Part shown: piece after piece, positions 26,373 through 36,945 of the stretch
Numbering within the stretch: position 1 is the stretch's first letter
Layout of the letters: each line of letters begins with the position of its first letter
Origin: Methylophilaceae bacterium
GTDB lineage: Bacteria; Pseudomonadota; Gammaproteobacteria; Burkholderiales; Methylophilaceae
Direction: 5' to 3'
Assembly (NCBI GenBank): GCA_026419515.1
Contig: JANZZG010000039.1
Location: 1-54,300 of the forward strand
DNA: 54,300 nucleotides
Translations under genes and position numbers: made by a program
The notes under the pieces: model-generated
Seen by the model: only the letters and a program-made list of their open reading frames with translations
What the model was told of the DNA's origin: nothing
Databases searched by the model: none

Positions 26373-27379
26373 CAGGCTGCCTCCGCTTCCAGATAATAAA
26401 GACGGTCGTTTTGCTGGGCCAAGGTGTCGAAAAATCGCTCGATGCAATCCTCTTGTGCGGCGCGCGATTCGAGTTGATTCAAGGTGTGACGGAACTGGGC
26501 GGAACCCACCAAGCCTTTGGTGTACCAGGAAATGTGTTTACGTGCCACGCGTACACCGGTATATTCACCGTAGAAGTCATACAAGTCTTGCAGGTGCTCG
26601 CGCAGTACCTGGCGAATTTCGGAAATGGGAGGGGGAGGCAAACGTTCGCCGGTCTCCAAGAAATGAGCGATTTCACGGAAAATCCATGGGCGCCCCTGAG
26701 CAGCGCGACCGATCATGATGGCGTCCGCTCCCGTTTTTTCCAGCACGTAACGGGCTTTTTCCGGGGTCGTGATGTCGCCATTGGCGACCACCGGGATTTT
26801 GACGGTTTGCTTGACTTCGGCGATGGTGTCATACTCGGCCTCGCCGCTATAGCCACAGGCCCGTGTACGGCCGTGGATGGCCAATGACTGGATGCCACTG
26901 TCCTCCGCGATCCTGGCAATGCGTACCGCATTGCGGTGTTGCTTGTCCCAGCCAGTTCGGATTTTCAATGTCACCGGGACGGGCACCGCTTTCACTACGG
27001 CTTTGAGAATTTTTTCCACCAGCGCTTCATCGCGTAGCAGAGCCGATCCTGCCATCACATTGCAGATTTTCTTGGCTGGACAGCCCATGTTGATGTCGAT
27101 GATCTGTGCCCCATTGGCGACGTTGTAGCGGGCAGCCTCGGCCAGCATGTCGGGGTCGGCCCCAACGATCTGCACCGCGATTGGTTCTACTTCGCCCTCA
27201 TGGTTGGCGCGCCGCCGGGTTTTTTCAGATCCGTATAGCAGCGAATTGGATGCCACCATTTCGCTCACCGCCATGCCAGCCCCCATCTTTTTGCACAATT
27301 GCCGGAAAGGCCGATCGGTCACGCCTGCCATAGGGGCGACGATCAGATTGTTTTTGAGCGTGTAAGGACCGATTTGCAT
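26372..27379 (-). CDS. dusB: tRNA-dihydrouridine synthase B
   Basis: This 335-aa FMN enzyme reduces uridines in the tRNA D-loop. It shows APMAGVTDRPFR, DINMGCPAKK with the catalytic Cys, RTGWD, IHGRTR and VVANGDI. It is the first gene of the minus-strand operon leading into fis and the purine genes. The 27380-27547 gap upstream is shared with bioA. Confidence 0.96.
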   Translation of the reverse strand: MQIGPYTLKNNLIVAPMAGVTDRPFRQLCKKMGAGMAVSEMVASNSLLYGSEKTRRRANHEGEVEPIAVQIVGADPDMLAEAARYNVANGAQIIDINMGCPAKKICNVMAGSALLRDEALVEKILKAVVKAVPVPVTLKIRTGWDKQHRNAVRIARIAEDSGIQSLAIHGRTRACGYSGEAEYDTIAEVKQTVKIPVVANGDITTPEKARYVLEKTGADAIMIGRAAQGRPWIFREIAHFLETGERLPPPPISEIRQVLREHLQDLYDFYGEYTGVRVARKHISWYTKGLVGSAQFRHTLNQLESRAAQEDCIERFFDTLAQQNDRLYYLEAEAA

Positions 27380-27511
27380 TGGATTACGTCATACCTTGGA
27401 CGGGAGCCTACGCATGCGGGGCTTGCCGCCGTTCATTTTTCCGGACATACGGATGACTGACCGACAAAGAAACTTATTTTATACCCGAAGCCACGCGGGG
27501 TGGAACCTGAA

Positions 27512-27540
27512 TTGCGACTTTGGCGATCTATGCGTATATT
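27512..27540 (+). promoter_or_regulatory. Predicted sigma-70 promoter of bioA
   Basis: TTGCGA (27512-27517) and TATATT (27535-27540) are separated by exactly 17 bp. Transcription would begin about 7 bp later, next to the ATG at 27548, implying a leaderless or very short-leader mRNA. Confidence 0.5.
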
Positions 27541-27547
27541 GCGGTCT

Positions 27548-28855
27548 ATGAAGAACGCTGAGCTGCTGGCACGTTCCCTGGCCGCCGTCTGGCATCCCTG
27601 TACCCAGATGAAACAGCACGAAACCTTGCCCTTGATCCCCATCGCTCGCGGGGAGGGGGTCTGGTTGTATGACTTCGACGGCAACCGCTACCTGGACGCC
27701 GTGAGTTCCTGGTGGGTCAACCTGTTCGGGCATGCCAACCCCCGCATCAACGCAGCGGTCAAGGATCAGCTCGACCGCTTGGAGCACGTCATCCTGGCCG
27801 GATTTACCCACGAGCCGGTGGTGCAGCTGTCGGAGCGGCTGTCACGGCTGACCGGGCTGGGGCACGCTTTTTACGGCTCGGATGGTGCCTCCGCGACTGA
27901 AATCGCACTCAAGATGAGCTTCCATTTCTGGCGCAACAGTGGCAAGCCGGAAAAAACGCAGTTCGTCAGTCTGCAAAACAGCTACCACGGAGAAACGGTG
28001 GGCGCGCTGTCGGTCACCGATGTCGCCCTGTTCAAGGATACCTATGCGCCCTTGCTGCGGCAGAGCGTGCAAGTGCCCTCGCCGGACTGGCGTCTGGCAG
28101 AAGCCGGGGAGACGGCCGCAGCCTATGCCGCACGTTGTCTCAAAGCGCTGGAGCGCCATCTGCAGGCATGGCATGCCACCACGGCTGCTTTCATCGTCGA
28201 GCCGCTGTTACAGGGGGCCGCCGGTATGGCGATGTATCATCCGGAGTACCTGAAGGGGGCACGGGCCTTATGCGACCGTTATGGGGTGCATCTGATCGCG
28301 GATGAAATCGCCGTCGGTTTCGGGCGTACCGGCACCCTGTTTGCCTGCGAGCAGGCCGGCATCCGTCCCGATTTCCTCTGTCTGTCCAAGGGCATCACCG
28401 GGGGCTATTTGCCGCTGTCGGTCGTGCTGACGACGGATACGGTCTATCAGGCCTTCTATGACGACCGCCTCGCGCGCGGCTTCCTGCATTCCCACAGCTA
28501 TACCGGCAACGCACTGGCCTGTCGTGCGGCACTGGCCACATTGGACATTTTCGAGCAGGATGACGTGCTGCACCGCAACCGTGACACCGCAGCCAAGTTG
28601 ACCCAAGCGCTACAACCGGTAGCCCAACATGCCGCAGTCAGGAATTTTCGCCACCTGGGTATGATCTGGGCATTCGAGATAGAGACGGATGATGCACTGT
28701 TTGGCCGCAAGTTCTATCAGGCGGCGCTGGAGCGGGGGCTGCTGTTGCGCCCGATCGGCAACACCGTGTATTTCATGCCGCCGTATGTCATCGAGGAAGC
28801 GGAAATGAATTTCCTGGCCCGTACCACGATAGGGTTGCTCGAACGCCTCATTTGA
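27548..28855 (+). CDS. bioA: Adenosylmethionine-8-amino-7-oxononanoate aminotransferase
   Basis: This 435-aa PLP enzyme converts KAPA to DAPA in biotin synthesis, using SAM as amino donor. It shows the WHPCTQM start region, YGSDGASATEIALKM, the YHGET motif, IADEIAVGFGRTG and PLP lysine K281 in LSKGITGG. The start at 27548 puts WHP at residue 15, close to E. coli BioA; in-frame ATG at 27530 and GTG at 27500 exist but precede or overlap the predicted promoter. No ribosome binding site is seen. It stands apart from bioBFDC. Confidence 0.93.
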   Translation: MKNAELLARSLAAVWHPCTQMKQHETLPLIPIARGEGVWLYDFDGNRYLDAVSSWWVNLFGHANPRINAAVKDQLDRLEHVILAGFTHEPVVQLSERLSRLTGLGHAFYGSDGASATEIALKMSFHFWRNSGKPEKTQFVSLQNSYHGETVGALSVTDVALFKDTYAPLLRQSVQVPSPDWRLAEAGETAAAYAARCLKALERHLQAWHATTAAFIVEPLLQGAAGMAMYHPEYLKGARALCDRYGVHLIADEIAVGFGRTGTLFACEQAGIRPDFLCLSKGITGGYLPLSVVLTTDTVYQAFYDDRLARGFLHSHSYTGNALACRAALATLDIFEQDDVLHRNRDTAAKLTQALQPVAQHAAVRNFRHLGMIWAFEIETDDALFGRKFYQAALERGLLLRPIGNTVYFMPPYVIEEAEMNFLARTTIGLLERLI

Positions 28856-28958
28856 CCTTGGCCAGACCCGATTGGAACCGGTTCGATTGAGCGATGAAGG
28901 CTACCTCTTCGAGCGGAGCTCGGAAGCAATGAGGGATCGGACGATTGGAGTAGGTCGG

Positions 28959-29034
28959 TGGTGCCGGTGACCGGACTCGAACTGGTGACCTTCGCATTAC
29001 GAATGCGCTGCTCTACCGACTGAGCTACACCGGC
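28959..29034 (-). tRNA. tRNA-Thr, anticodon CGT
   Basis: This 76-base cloverleaf has a 7-bp acceptor stem GCCGGTG/CACCGGC, D arm GCTC...GAGC and anticodon loop TTCGTAA with anticodon CGT, which reads ACG. The T loop is TTCGAGT and a CCA end is encoded. It closely matches E. coli tRNA-Thr(CGT). The T stem ACCAG/CCGGT has one A-C mismatch. Confidence 0.96.
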
Positions 29035-29044
29035 TACGACGGTC

Positions 29045-29073
29045 ATTATAAAGGGTCGTTCCTGCTTCGGCAA
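29045..29073 (-). promoter_or_regulatory. Sigma-70 promoter of tRNA-Thr
   Basis: On the minus strand, TTGCCG (29068-29073) and a perfect TATAAT (29045-29050) lie 17 bp apart, 10 bases before the tRNA 5' end. The G/C-rich start GACCGTC after the -10 suits stringent control. The -35 box sits just beyond the clsB stop. Confidence 0.8.
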
Positions 29074-29074
29074 T

Positions 29075-30229
29075 TCACACTTCATTGGGGAACCCGATCA
29101 CTCCCATCATTGCCCGAACCAGGGTATACATCAGCCAGGTTGCCGTGCGGTGTGCGAGGTTGGTGTGCCCCCGGTCGTGGGGCGGGACGCGTCGGGCATT
29201 GTTACGTATCGAAAGTTCGATGTCTTGGCGCAAGAGGGTGGCAAAATTTGTATCTTCCACGATGATGTTGGCTTCGCGTGCCAACAGCAGGCTGAATGGA
29301 TCGATATTGGAAGAACCGACGGTCGCCCAGTGCTGGTCGATGACGGCCACTTTGGAGTGCATGAAGCTGGTGCAGTATTCGTAGATTTCGATGCCTGCTG
29401 CAAGCAAGTGATCGTAGAGGGCGCGTGAAGCATAATCCAGCCACCAGTATTCGGTGTGTGCCTGCAGCAGTAGGATGACGCGTACTCCTCGTCGTGCGGC
29501 ACTGATCAGGGCTTTTCTGAACGTTCTGCCGGGGAGAAAATAAGCATTGGCGATGACGATCTCCTGTTGCGCTGCTTCGATTGCGGTGAGATAAGCCCAC
29601 TCGATGCTACGGCGGTGTTTTGTATTGTCCCGAATCACGAACGCTGCTTCCATGTTTGTAGGGGTGGCGCTTCCGGCATGCCGGACACGGCTGGGCTGCA
29701 CTCGGCGCAGGTGTGTCCATGACAGCCGTTCCCACAGCCGGCGCACATAGCGTTGCATTTCTCTGAGCAATGGTCCTTGGATTTGCACCGCATAATCGAT
29801 GCGTGGTGGTGTGTGCCCCGGGGTATTCATGTCGTCGATGATGTTGATGCCCCCGACGAAGCCAATGCGGCCATCGATCACGGCAATTTTGCAGTGCAGT
29901 CGCCGCAACCGGTTGCGCTTGAGTGTCCAGGGGGAAATTTTGGGACGGTAAAACAAAACCTGGATCCCGTCTGCTTGCATGCTTCGAATGAAATCTCGGG
30001 GCAGGTTTTTGGATCCAAAGCCATCGAGCAATAGGTTGACTGTCACGCCGCGCCGTGCCGCCCGTGCCAATGCCGAAGCAATGCGGTGGCCGATCGCATC
30101 GGCTTCGAAGATGTAGGTTTGCAGATAAATTTCCAGGTCTGCTTGTTCGATGGCTTGCTCCAGCGCCGGGAAATATTCCGTGCCATTACGTAGCAAGACG
30201 ATATGGTTGTGGGGGACGAAAACCGTCAT
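29075..30229 (-). CDS. clsB: Cardiolipin synthase B-type phospholipase D protein
   Basis: This 384-aa protein has two phospholipase D active sites of the HxK(x4)D form, in HCKIAVIDG and HSKVAVIDQ. There is no N-terminal membrane anchor, as in ClsB. It makes cardiolipin from phosphatidylglycerol or transfers phosphatidyl groups. Its ATG overlaps the stop of the endonuclease/exonuclease/phosphatase gene (ATGA), a pairing often seen for clsB. Confidence 0.9.
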   Translation of the reverse strand: MTVFVPHNHIVLLRNGTEYFPALEQAIEQADLEIYLQTYIFEADAIGHRIASALARAARRGVTVNLLLDGFGSKNLPRDFIRSMQADGIQVLFYRPKISPWTLKRNRLRRLHCKIAVIDGRIGFVGGINIIDDMNTPGHTPPRIDYAVQIQGPLLREMQRYVRRLWERLSWTHLRRVQPSRVRHAGSATPTNMEAAFVIRDNTKHRRSIEWAYLTAIEAAQQEIVIANAYFLPGRTFRKALISAARRGVRVILLLQAHTEYWWLDYASRALYDHLLAAGIEIYEYCTSFMHSKVAVIDQHWATVGSSNIDPFSLLLAREANIIVEDTNFATLLRQDIELSIRNNARRVPPHDRGHTNLAHRTATWLMYTLVRAMMGVIGFPNEV

Positions 30230-30966
30230 AGCCGCGTCATGACGGCCGACAGGGCAGCGTGGTCAGAAAAACGCGCAAACTGCGGCCCGCCGTGGACTTG
30301 GGCGTGCTGGATATGAAAGCCTCGTACATAGATACGGTCGAGCCGAAACAAAGGGAGGACGGAGGGAAAACTGCGTGCTGGTTTGCCTCCAGTGGTTTCG
30401 AATACTTCTTTGAGCTGAAGACCGTCGGCCAAGATACGACCGGCGCGCATGCGCCAGTCGTTGAAATCCCCGGCGATGATCAATGGACAATCGGCGGGGA
30501 CCAAACTTTCGATGCGGTCGCGTAACCAGAACAGTTGGCGCCTGCGCCAGCGGGCCAACAACCCGAGGTGCACGCAGATGCAATGCAGGTGTTTATCCCA
30601 TCCGGGAATGGCGATTTCGCAGTGCAGCATACCGCGTTGCTCGATGACATGGGCGGAAATGTCCACGTTTTCCCACGCCACGATGGGATACTTGGACAAC
30701 ACGGCATTGCCATGATGGCCTGCAGGGTAGACTGCATTTTTGCCGTAGACGTAGTTTTGCCAGATGTCACCAGCCAGATATTCGTGTTGTGCGCCATTGA
30801 ACGAACGCGGGTGGTGCGCATGCTCGCCCCGAACTTCTTGTAGAAACACGATGTCGGCCTGCAGCCGACGGATCAACTCGCGCTGTTCGTGCAATACCAA
30901 GCGTGCATTGAAACTGGTCACGCCTTTGTGGATGTTGAACGTCGCGATACTCAGCGTACGGTTCAT
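30226..30966 (-). CDS. Endonuclease/exonuclease/phosphatase-family protein (YbhP-like)
   Basis: This 246-aa protein has the metal-dependent fold with TFNIHKG, a Glu in FLQEVRG, IIAGDFNDW and a terminal SDHAALSA. Such proteins encoded next to clsB (ybhP in E. coli) are uncharacterised phosphodiesterases, possibly acting on lipids or nucleic acids. ATG at 30966 matches the family start; it lies 13 bp after the nadA stop and overlaps clsB. Confidence 0.85.
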   Translation of the reverse strand: MNRTLSIATFNIHKGVTSFNARLVLHEQRELIRRLQADIVFLQEVRGEHAHHPRSFNGAQHEYLAGDIWQNYVYGKNAVYPAGHHGNAVLSKYPIVAWENVDISAHVIEQRGMLHCEIAIPGWDKHLHCICVHLGLLARWRRRQLFWLRDRIESLVPADCPLIIAGDFNDWRMRAGRILADGLQLKEVFETTGGKPARSFPSVLPLFRLDRIYVRGFHIQHAQVHGGPQFARFSDHAALSAVMTRL

Positions 30967-30979
30967 GTGGCGACGGGGA

Positions 30980-32077
30980 TCAGGAAACCTCCAGCATTCT
31001 ATCCAACGCCAATTTGGCGAGTTCTGCTTCTTTCGGTGCCACCTGGATGCGGTTGACGATCTGGCCATGCGCTAGGTTTTCCAAGGCCCAAGCCAAATGT
31101 GGAGGGTCGATGCGCGCCATGGTAGAGCATTCGCAAATCAGCGGTGACATGAATTGCACGATCGTGCCATATGGCTTCATGCGCTCGGCCAGGCGATTGA
31201 CCAGGTTGAGTTCTGTTCCCACCAGCCAGCGGGTTCCAGGGGGCGATTCGGTGATGGTTTTGATGATGAATTCGGTGGAGCCGACCGCGTCTGCCAGACG
31301 GCAAACCTCGAAGGGCGACTCGGGATGGGCGATCACTTTGCCTTCTGGGTACTGGTTGCGGAAGCGGGTGATGTGCTGAGGCTGAAACATCTGGTGTACG
31401 GAACAGTGGCCTTTCCACAACAGTACCTTGGCGTGGTCGATCTGTTGCCGTGTCAAACCGCCCAGCGGCAGATCTGGATCCCATACCACCATTTCATCAA
31501 GTGGTATCCCCATTTTATAGCCGGTCCAGCGACCAAGGTGCTGATCAGGAAAAAACAAGACTTTTTCACGCCGGGCAAATGCCCATTGCATGATTTTCTG
31601 GGCATTGCTCGAGGTGCAGACGATACCGCCATGTTCACCACAGAAGGCTTTGAGATCGGCGGCGGAATTGATGTAAGTGACGGGGGTGAAAGTGGCATCG
31701 AAATCGTAATGCGTCGACAGTTCGCGCCGGCAGCGTTCCACTTTGGCCAGATTGGCCATGTCCGCCATCGAGCAGCCTGCTGACAGGTCTGGGAGGATAC
31801 AGATTTGCTCTGGGCGGGACAGGATGTCGGCCACCTCGGCCATGAAGTGCACGCCGAGGAAAACGATGTATTCGGCATCGGATGCTGCCGCAGCGCGCGC
31901 CAGCCGGAGCGAATCGCCAGTATGATCGGCATGGCGATACACACTTTCGTGCTGATAATGATGCCCCAGGATTACCAGACGATGGCCCAATTTTTGCCGT
32001 GCGGCCATGATGCTGGCTTGACAGGCTTCGTCTTGCGCGGCCTGGAAACGTTCGAATCGGATGACGGTGGATTGCAT
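30980..32077 (-). CDS. nadA: Quinolinate synthase NadA
   Basis: This 365-aa iron-sulfur enzyme condenses iminoaspartate and dihydroxyacetone phosphate to quinolinate in NAD synthesis. The three cluster cysteines are visible in DLSAGCSMAD, GIVCTSSNA and LICECSTMARI. The HHYQ and HPESP motifs are present. It heads the nadA-EEP-clsB run. The gap 32078-32244 must hold divergent promoters for it and ilvI; I see no strong match. Confidence 0.96.
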   Translation of the reverse strand: MQSTVIRFERFQAAQDEACQASIMAARQKLGHRLVILGHHYQHESVYRHADHTGDSLRLARAAAASDAEYIVFLGVHFMAEVADILSRPEQICILPDLSAGCSMADMANLAKVERCRRELSTHYDFDATFTPVTYINSAADLKAFCGEHGGIVCTSSNAQKIMQWAFARREKVLFFPDQHLGRWTGYKMGIPLDEMVVWDPDLPLGGLTRQQIDHAKVLLWKGHCSVHQMFQPQHITRFRNQYPEGKVIAHPESPFEVCRLADAVGSTEFIIKTITESPPGTRWLVGTELNLVNRLAERMKPYGTIVQFMSPLICECSTMARIDPPHLAWALENLAHGQIVNRIQVAPKEAELAKLALDRMLEVS

Positions 32078-32244
32078 GACTGATCTGTCCCAAAGTACTT
32101 ATTATCCTATAAACTGCAGCGTTAGCGGCGACGTTCTCCGAAATCGCAATCCCCTACTGGGGGTGTCCTTGACCAAAATCAAGCAAACGGTTAGTGTTCG
32201 AAGCTTGGCAAAATTTCGAGAACACCATAGTTTTTTGAATTTTT

Positions 32245-33951
32245 ATGGAATTGACCGGCGCAGAAATCGTGATCCGTTGCCTGCAGGAAGAAAACGTGAA
32301 ATTCGTTTTCGGCTACCCTGGGGGGGCGGTACTCAATATTTACGATGAAATTTTCAAGCAGGATCTTTTCAAGCACATCCTGGTGCGTCACGAACAAGCT
32401 GCGGTACATGCTGCGGATGCCTATGCACGAGCGACTGGCCAAGTAGGTGTGGCGCTGGTGACTTCGGGCCCGGGAGCGACCAATGCGGTCACCGGTATTG
32501 CAACAGCTTACATGGATTCCATTCCGCTGGTGGTGATTTCCGGCCAAGTTCCGACAGCCGCCATCGGTCAGGATGCTTTCCAGGAGTGCGACATGGTGGG
32601 GATTACCCGCCATTGCGTGAAGCACAACTTTTTGGTCAAGGACGTGAAGGATCTCGCATGCACTCTCAAGAAGGCGTTTTACATCGCATCCAGCGGTCGT
32701 CCTGGCCCGGTAGTGGTGGACATTCCCAAGGACGTGACGGCGCTTTCTACCAAATTTGAATATCCGAAATCGGTCCAGTTGCGCTCTTACAACCCCGTGA
32801 TCAAAGGGCATCCTGGCCAGATCAAGAAGGCCCTCAAACTGCTGTTGGAAGCCAAGCGGCCCATTATTTACGCCGGCGGGGGGGTGGTGCTGGGCAATGC
32901 ATCGGACCTGCTTACTCGGCTGGTGCAAAAACTTGGCTACCCGATGACCAACACGCTGATGGGACTGGGGGGCTATCCGGCTACGGACCGGTTGTGTCTA
33001 GGCATGCTGGGGATGCATGGCACACTGGAAGCCAACATGGCGATGCATGAGGCCGACGTGATCCTGGCCGTGGGCGCACGGTTCGATGACCGCGTGATCG
33101 GCAATCCAGCGCATTTCTTCCAGAATCCCCGCAAGATCATCCACATCGATGTGGATCCTTCTTCCATTTCCAAACGGGTGAAAGTGGACGTGCCCATCGT
33201 CGGTGATGTGAAACATGTTCTCGCCGAGATGCTGGCCTTGCTCGACGAGATGGACAAAGGCCCCAATGCGGCTGCCCTCAAGGTGTGGTGGCAAAAGATC
33301 GATGCCTGGCGTGAAAAGAAGTGCCTGAATTACAAACGAGACGAGAAGATCATCAAGCCGCAGTATGTCATCGAAAAATTGTGGGAAGTCACCCAAGGCG
33401 ATGCGTTCGTGACCTCCGACGTGGGGCAGCACCAGATGTGGGCTGCGCAATACTACAAGTTCGACAAGCCGCGCCGCTGGATCAATTCTGGCGGTCTGGG
33501 CACCATGGGGGTCGGGTTGCCTTACGCCATGGGGGTACAGCTGGCGTACCCCAAGGCTCAGGTGGCTTGTGTGACGGGCGAAGGCAGCATCCAGATGAAC
33601 ATCCAGGAGTTGTCCACCTGCAAACAGTACCATCTGCCGATCAAGGTGATCCTGCTCAACAACCGCTATCTGGGCATGGTGCGTCAGTGGCAGGAATTCT
33701 TTTATGGTAACCGCTACTCTGAATCCTACATGGATAGTTTGCCGGATTTCGTTAAGCTGGCGGAAGCCTATGGCCATGTGGGGATGCGTATCGAACGGTC
33801 TTCCGATGTGGAGGGCGCGCTCAAAGAGGCTTTTGCCATGAAGGATCGCCTGGTGTTCATGGACTTCGTCACCGACCAGACGGAAAACGTGTTCCCCATG
33901 GTACCAGGAGGCAAGGGCTTGTCGGAAATGATTTTGGCGGAGGATTTATGA
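32245..33951 (+). CDS. ilvI: Acetolactate synthase large subunit
   Basis: This 568-aa thiamine-diphosphate enzyme makes acetolactate for valine, leucine and isoleucine. It shows [14 protein letters not shown], the catalytic Glu in [16 protein letters not shown], a middle FAD/dehydrogenase-like domain, and the cofactor motif beginning GEGSIQMN and reaching NNRYLGM. The upstream gap contains no leader peptide I can recognise. It overlaps the regulatory subunit gene by 4 bp. Confidence 0.96.
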   Translation: MELTGAEIVIRCLQEENVKFVFGYPGGAVLNIYDEIFKQDLFKHILVRHEQAAVHAADAYARATGQVGVALVTSGPGATNAVTGIATAYMDSIPLVVISGQVPTAAIGQDAFQECDMVGITRHCVKHNFLVKDVKDLACTLKKAFYIASSGRPGPVVVDIPKDVTALSTKFEYPKSVQLRSYNPVIKGHPGQIKKALKLLLEAKRPIIYAGGGVVLGNASDLLTRLVQKLGYPMTNTLMGLGGYPATDRLCLGMLGMHGTLEANMAMHEADVILAVGARFDDRVIGNPAHFFQNPRKIIHIDVDPSSISKRVKVDVPIVGDVKHVLAEMLALLDEMDKGPNAAALKVWWQKIDAWREKKCLNYKRDEKIIKPQYVIEKLWEVTQGDAFVTSDVGQHQMWAAQYYKFDKPRRWINSGGLGTMGVGLPYAMGVQLAYPKAQVACVTGEGSIQMNIQELSTCKQYHLPIKVILLNNRYLGMVRQWQEFFYGNRYSESYMDSLPDFVKLAEAYGHVGMRIERSSDVEGALKEAFAMKDRLVFMDFVTDQTENVFPMVPGGKGLSEMILAEDL

Positions 33952-34439
33952 GACATATCATCTCCCTCCTCATGGAAAACGAATCCGGCGCGCTGTCGCG
34001 GGTGGCTGGCCTGTTTTCGGCACGCGGTTACAATATCGAATCACTCACCGTCGCTCCGACCGAGGACAAGACGTTGTCGCGCATGACCATCGTGACTTCC
34101 GGTTCGGATGAAGTGATCGAACAAATCATCAAGCAGCTCAACAAGCTGATAGACGTGGTCAAGGTGCTCGATCTCAACGATGGTCGCTACTTGGAACGTG
34201 AGTTGATGCTGGTCAAGGTAAAGGCAACCGGGGCCTGGCGTGAGGAGATGAAACGCATGTCGGACATCTTCCGTGGTCGCATCATCGACGTTGCCGATGA
34301 TACCTACACCATCGAGCTGACCGGCTCCGGTTCCAAACTGGACGCTTTTCTCGAAGCGCTGGATAAAGCGGCACTACTGGAAACGGTGCGTACCGGTGCT
34401 TCTGGTATTGGGCGCGGGGACCGTATCCTCAAGGTTTGA
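33948..34439 (+). CDS. ilvH: Acetolactate synthase small regulatory subunit
   Basis: This 163-aa protein has an N-terminal ACT domain ([19 protein letters not shown], then [14 protein letters not shown]) and the C-terminal domain that contacts the large subunit. It binds valine for feedback inhibition. ATG overlaps the ilvI stop; ilvC follows 35 bp later. Confidence 0.96.
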   Translation: MRHIISLLMENESGALSRVAGLFSARGYNIESLTVAPTEDKTLSRMTIVTSGSDEVIEQIIKQLNKLIDVVKVLDLNDGRYLERELMLVKVKATGAWREEMKRMSDIFRGRIIDVADDTYTIELTGSGSKLDAFLEALDKAALLETVRTGASGIGRGDRILKV

Positions 34440-34465
34440 CTGGATTCGTTTGAAATTTGACATAA

Positions 34466-35491
<1,026 letters not shown>

Positions 35492-35502
35492 CCACCCGCA
35501 TA

Positions 35503-35524
35503 GAGGGAGGACGCTTCCTCCCTC
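35503..35524 (+). other. Stem-loop between ilvC and psd
   Basis: GAGGGAGG and CCTCCCTC form a perfect 8-bp stem with loop ACGCTT, 12 bp after the ilvC stop. No T run follows, so it is a weak terminator at most. The psd ATG at 35535 lacks a close ribosome binding site; the only GGAGG is in the left arm of this stem. Confidence 0.5.
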
Positions 35525-35534
35525 CAATCTTCCC

Positions 35535-36173
35535 ATGCAGAGCTACCCGCATCCCATCATCGCCCGCGAGGGCTGGCCGTTCCTGGCAGCATCCCTGGTC
35601 CTTGCGCTGATAGCCAGTTACTGGTGCCCGACGTGGTCCATCCCGCTGTGGGGGGCGACCTTGTTCATCCTTCAATTCTTCCGTGATCCGCCGCGCGTGG
35701 TTCCGGCGCAGGCCAACGCCGTGGTGTCGGCCGCCGATGGCCGGGTGATCGTGCTAGAAAAGGCCTACGACGCGTACCTCGAACGCGAGGCACTCAAGAT
35801 CAGCGTATTCATGAACGTGTTCAATGTGCACTCCAACCGCGCACCCGTGGATGGGGTGGTGCAAAAATGCTGGTACTTCCCCGGCAAGTATTTCAATGCC
35901 GCACTGGACAAGGCCTCGTTCGAGAACGAGCGCAATGCGTTGTGGATCCGGACGCCGGATGGTCAGGACGTCACCTGCGTGCAGATCGCCGGGCTGATCG
36001 CGCGCCGTATTTTGTGTTACGTAGAAGAAGGAGAGCGGCTGGACAGAGGCCAGCGCTATGGTTTCATACGCTTCGGTTCACGGGTCGACCTCTATCTGCC
36101 CCTCACCGCGCGCCCCAAAGTCAGCCTGGGGGACAAGGTGAGTGCAGGCAGTACGGTGCTCGCCGAGCTTTGA
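35535..36173 (+). CDS. psd: Phosphatidylserine decarboxylase
   Basis: This 212-aa proenzyme makes phosphatidylethanolamine. A hydrophobic N-terminal stretch anchors it in the inner membrane. Self-cleavage should occur in the RFGSRVD motif before S182, which becomes the pyruvoyl group. It is the short bacterial form, often found after ilvC in betaproteobacteria, where pssA usually follows; here rppH converges instead. Confidence 0.93.
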   Translation: MQSYPHPIIAREGWPFLAASLVLALIASYWCPTWSIPLWGATLFILQFFRDPPRVVPAQANAVVSAADGRVIVLEKAYDAYLEREALKISVFMNVFNVHSNRAPVDGVVQKCWYFPGKYFNAALDKASFENERNALWIRTPDGQDVTCVQIAGLIARRILCYVEEGERLDRGQRYGFIRFGSRVDLYLPLTARPKVSLGDKVSAGSTVLAEL

Positions 36174-36182
36174 TGTTCTTTG

Positions 36183-36680
36183 TCAGACAGCGGTGTGGAG
36201 GTCTCGGTCTGCCAACAGGTGGGGCTCCAATTCCCGAAGTGCACGTCTGTAGACCTCGCGCTTGAACTCGATCACGGCATCCATGGGCACCCAGTATTCG
36301 CTCCAGCGCCAGGCATCGAACTCGGGGTGAGTGCTGGCACGCAAGGAGACATCGGTATCCCGTCCAATCAGGCGCAGCAAATACCAGATCTGTTTCTGGC
36401 CGCGATAAGAGCCGCGCCATTCGCGTTTGATCCAGTGCGTCGGTACGTCATAACGCAGCCAGTCGCGCGTGCGTCCCAGGATGCGTACGTGTTCTGGTTT
36501 CAGGCCGATCTCTTCTGCCAGCTCGCGGTACATGGCTTGCTCGGGACTTTCCCCCGGCTTGATCCCGCCTTGTGGGAACTGCCAGGAATGCTCGCCAATG
36601 CGCTTCCCCCAGAACACTTCGTTGCGGCGGTTGCACAGAATGATCCCGACATTCGGCCGGTAACCGTCTCGGTCTATCAT
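36183..36680 (-). CDS. rppH: RNA pyrophosphohydrolase RppH
   Basis: This 165-aa Nudix enzyme removes pyrophosphate from mRNA 5' ends and so triggers decay. It has the canonical start [17 protein letters not shown] and a full Nudix box beginning GGIKPGE and ending RELAEEIGL. The open frame extends 14 codons upstream, but the family start at 36680 is preferred; AAGGA lies 13 bases before it, rather far. Convergent with psd. Confidence 0.94.
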   Translation of the reverse strand: MIDRDGYRPNVGIILCNRRNEVFWGKRIGEHSWQFPQGGIKPGESPEQAMYRELAEEIGLKPEHVRILGRTRDWLRYDVPTHWIKREWRGSYRGQKQIWYLLRLIGRDTDVSLRASTHPEFDAWRWSEYWVPMDAVIEFKREVYRRALRELEPHLLADRDLHTAV

Positions 36681-36900
36681 GATGCGAGAAAAATCCTTAA
36701 CAATCCAAGGCAATTTTTTCACATTTCCGTTCCAATTGAAAGCCAGTCACACCATGCATGCTTTCTCATCTTGGGTGGTCGCTTCTTTGCTCAACCTCTT
36801 GTGATGTCTCGGTCGTTGCGCTGCGTGCGCGTCGCCATCATGACCGCTCGTGATGGTTTTCAGGGTTTTCCCAATGCAGGACAAGGATGAAGCGGCTTTC

Positions 36901-36909
36901 TGCTAAAAT
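36901..36909 (+). promoter_or_regulatory. Extended -10 promoter of purL
   Basis: TGCTAAAAT is an extended -10 element (TGnTAnAAT type), 36 bp before the purL ATG. No good -35 is seen 17 bp upstream, as is acceptable for extended -10 promoters. No PurR box is evident. Confidence 0.45.
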
Positions 36910-36945
36910 CCAAGACTCGCAGATTTGGCTGGCGTTCGACTTTTT

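Noticed and set aside
32078..32244. Attenuator or leader peptide for ilvI
   Set aside because: No short frame rich in Leu, Val or Ile codons followed by alternative hairpins is visible.
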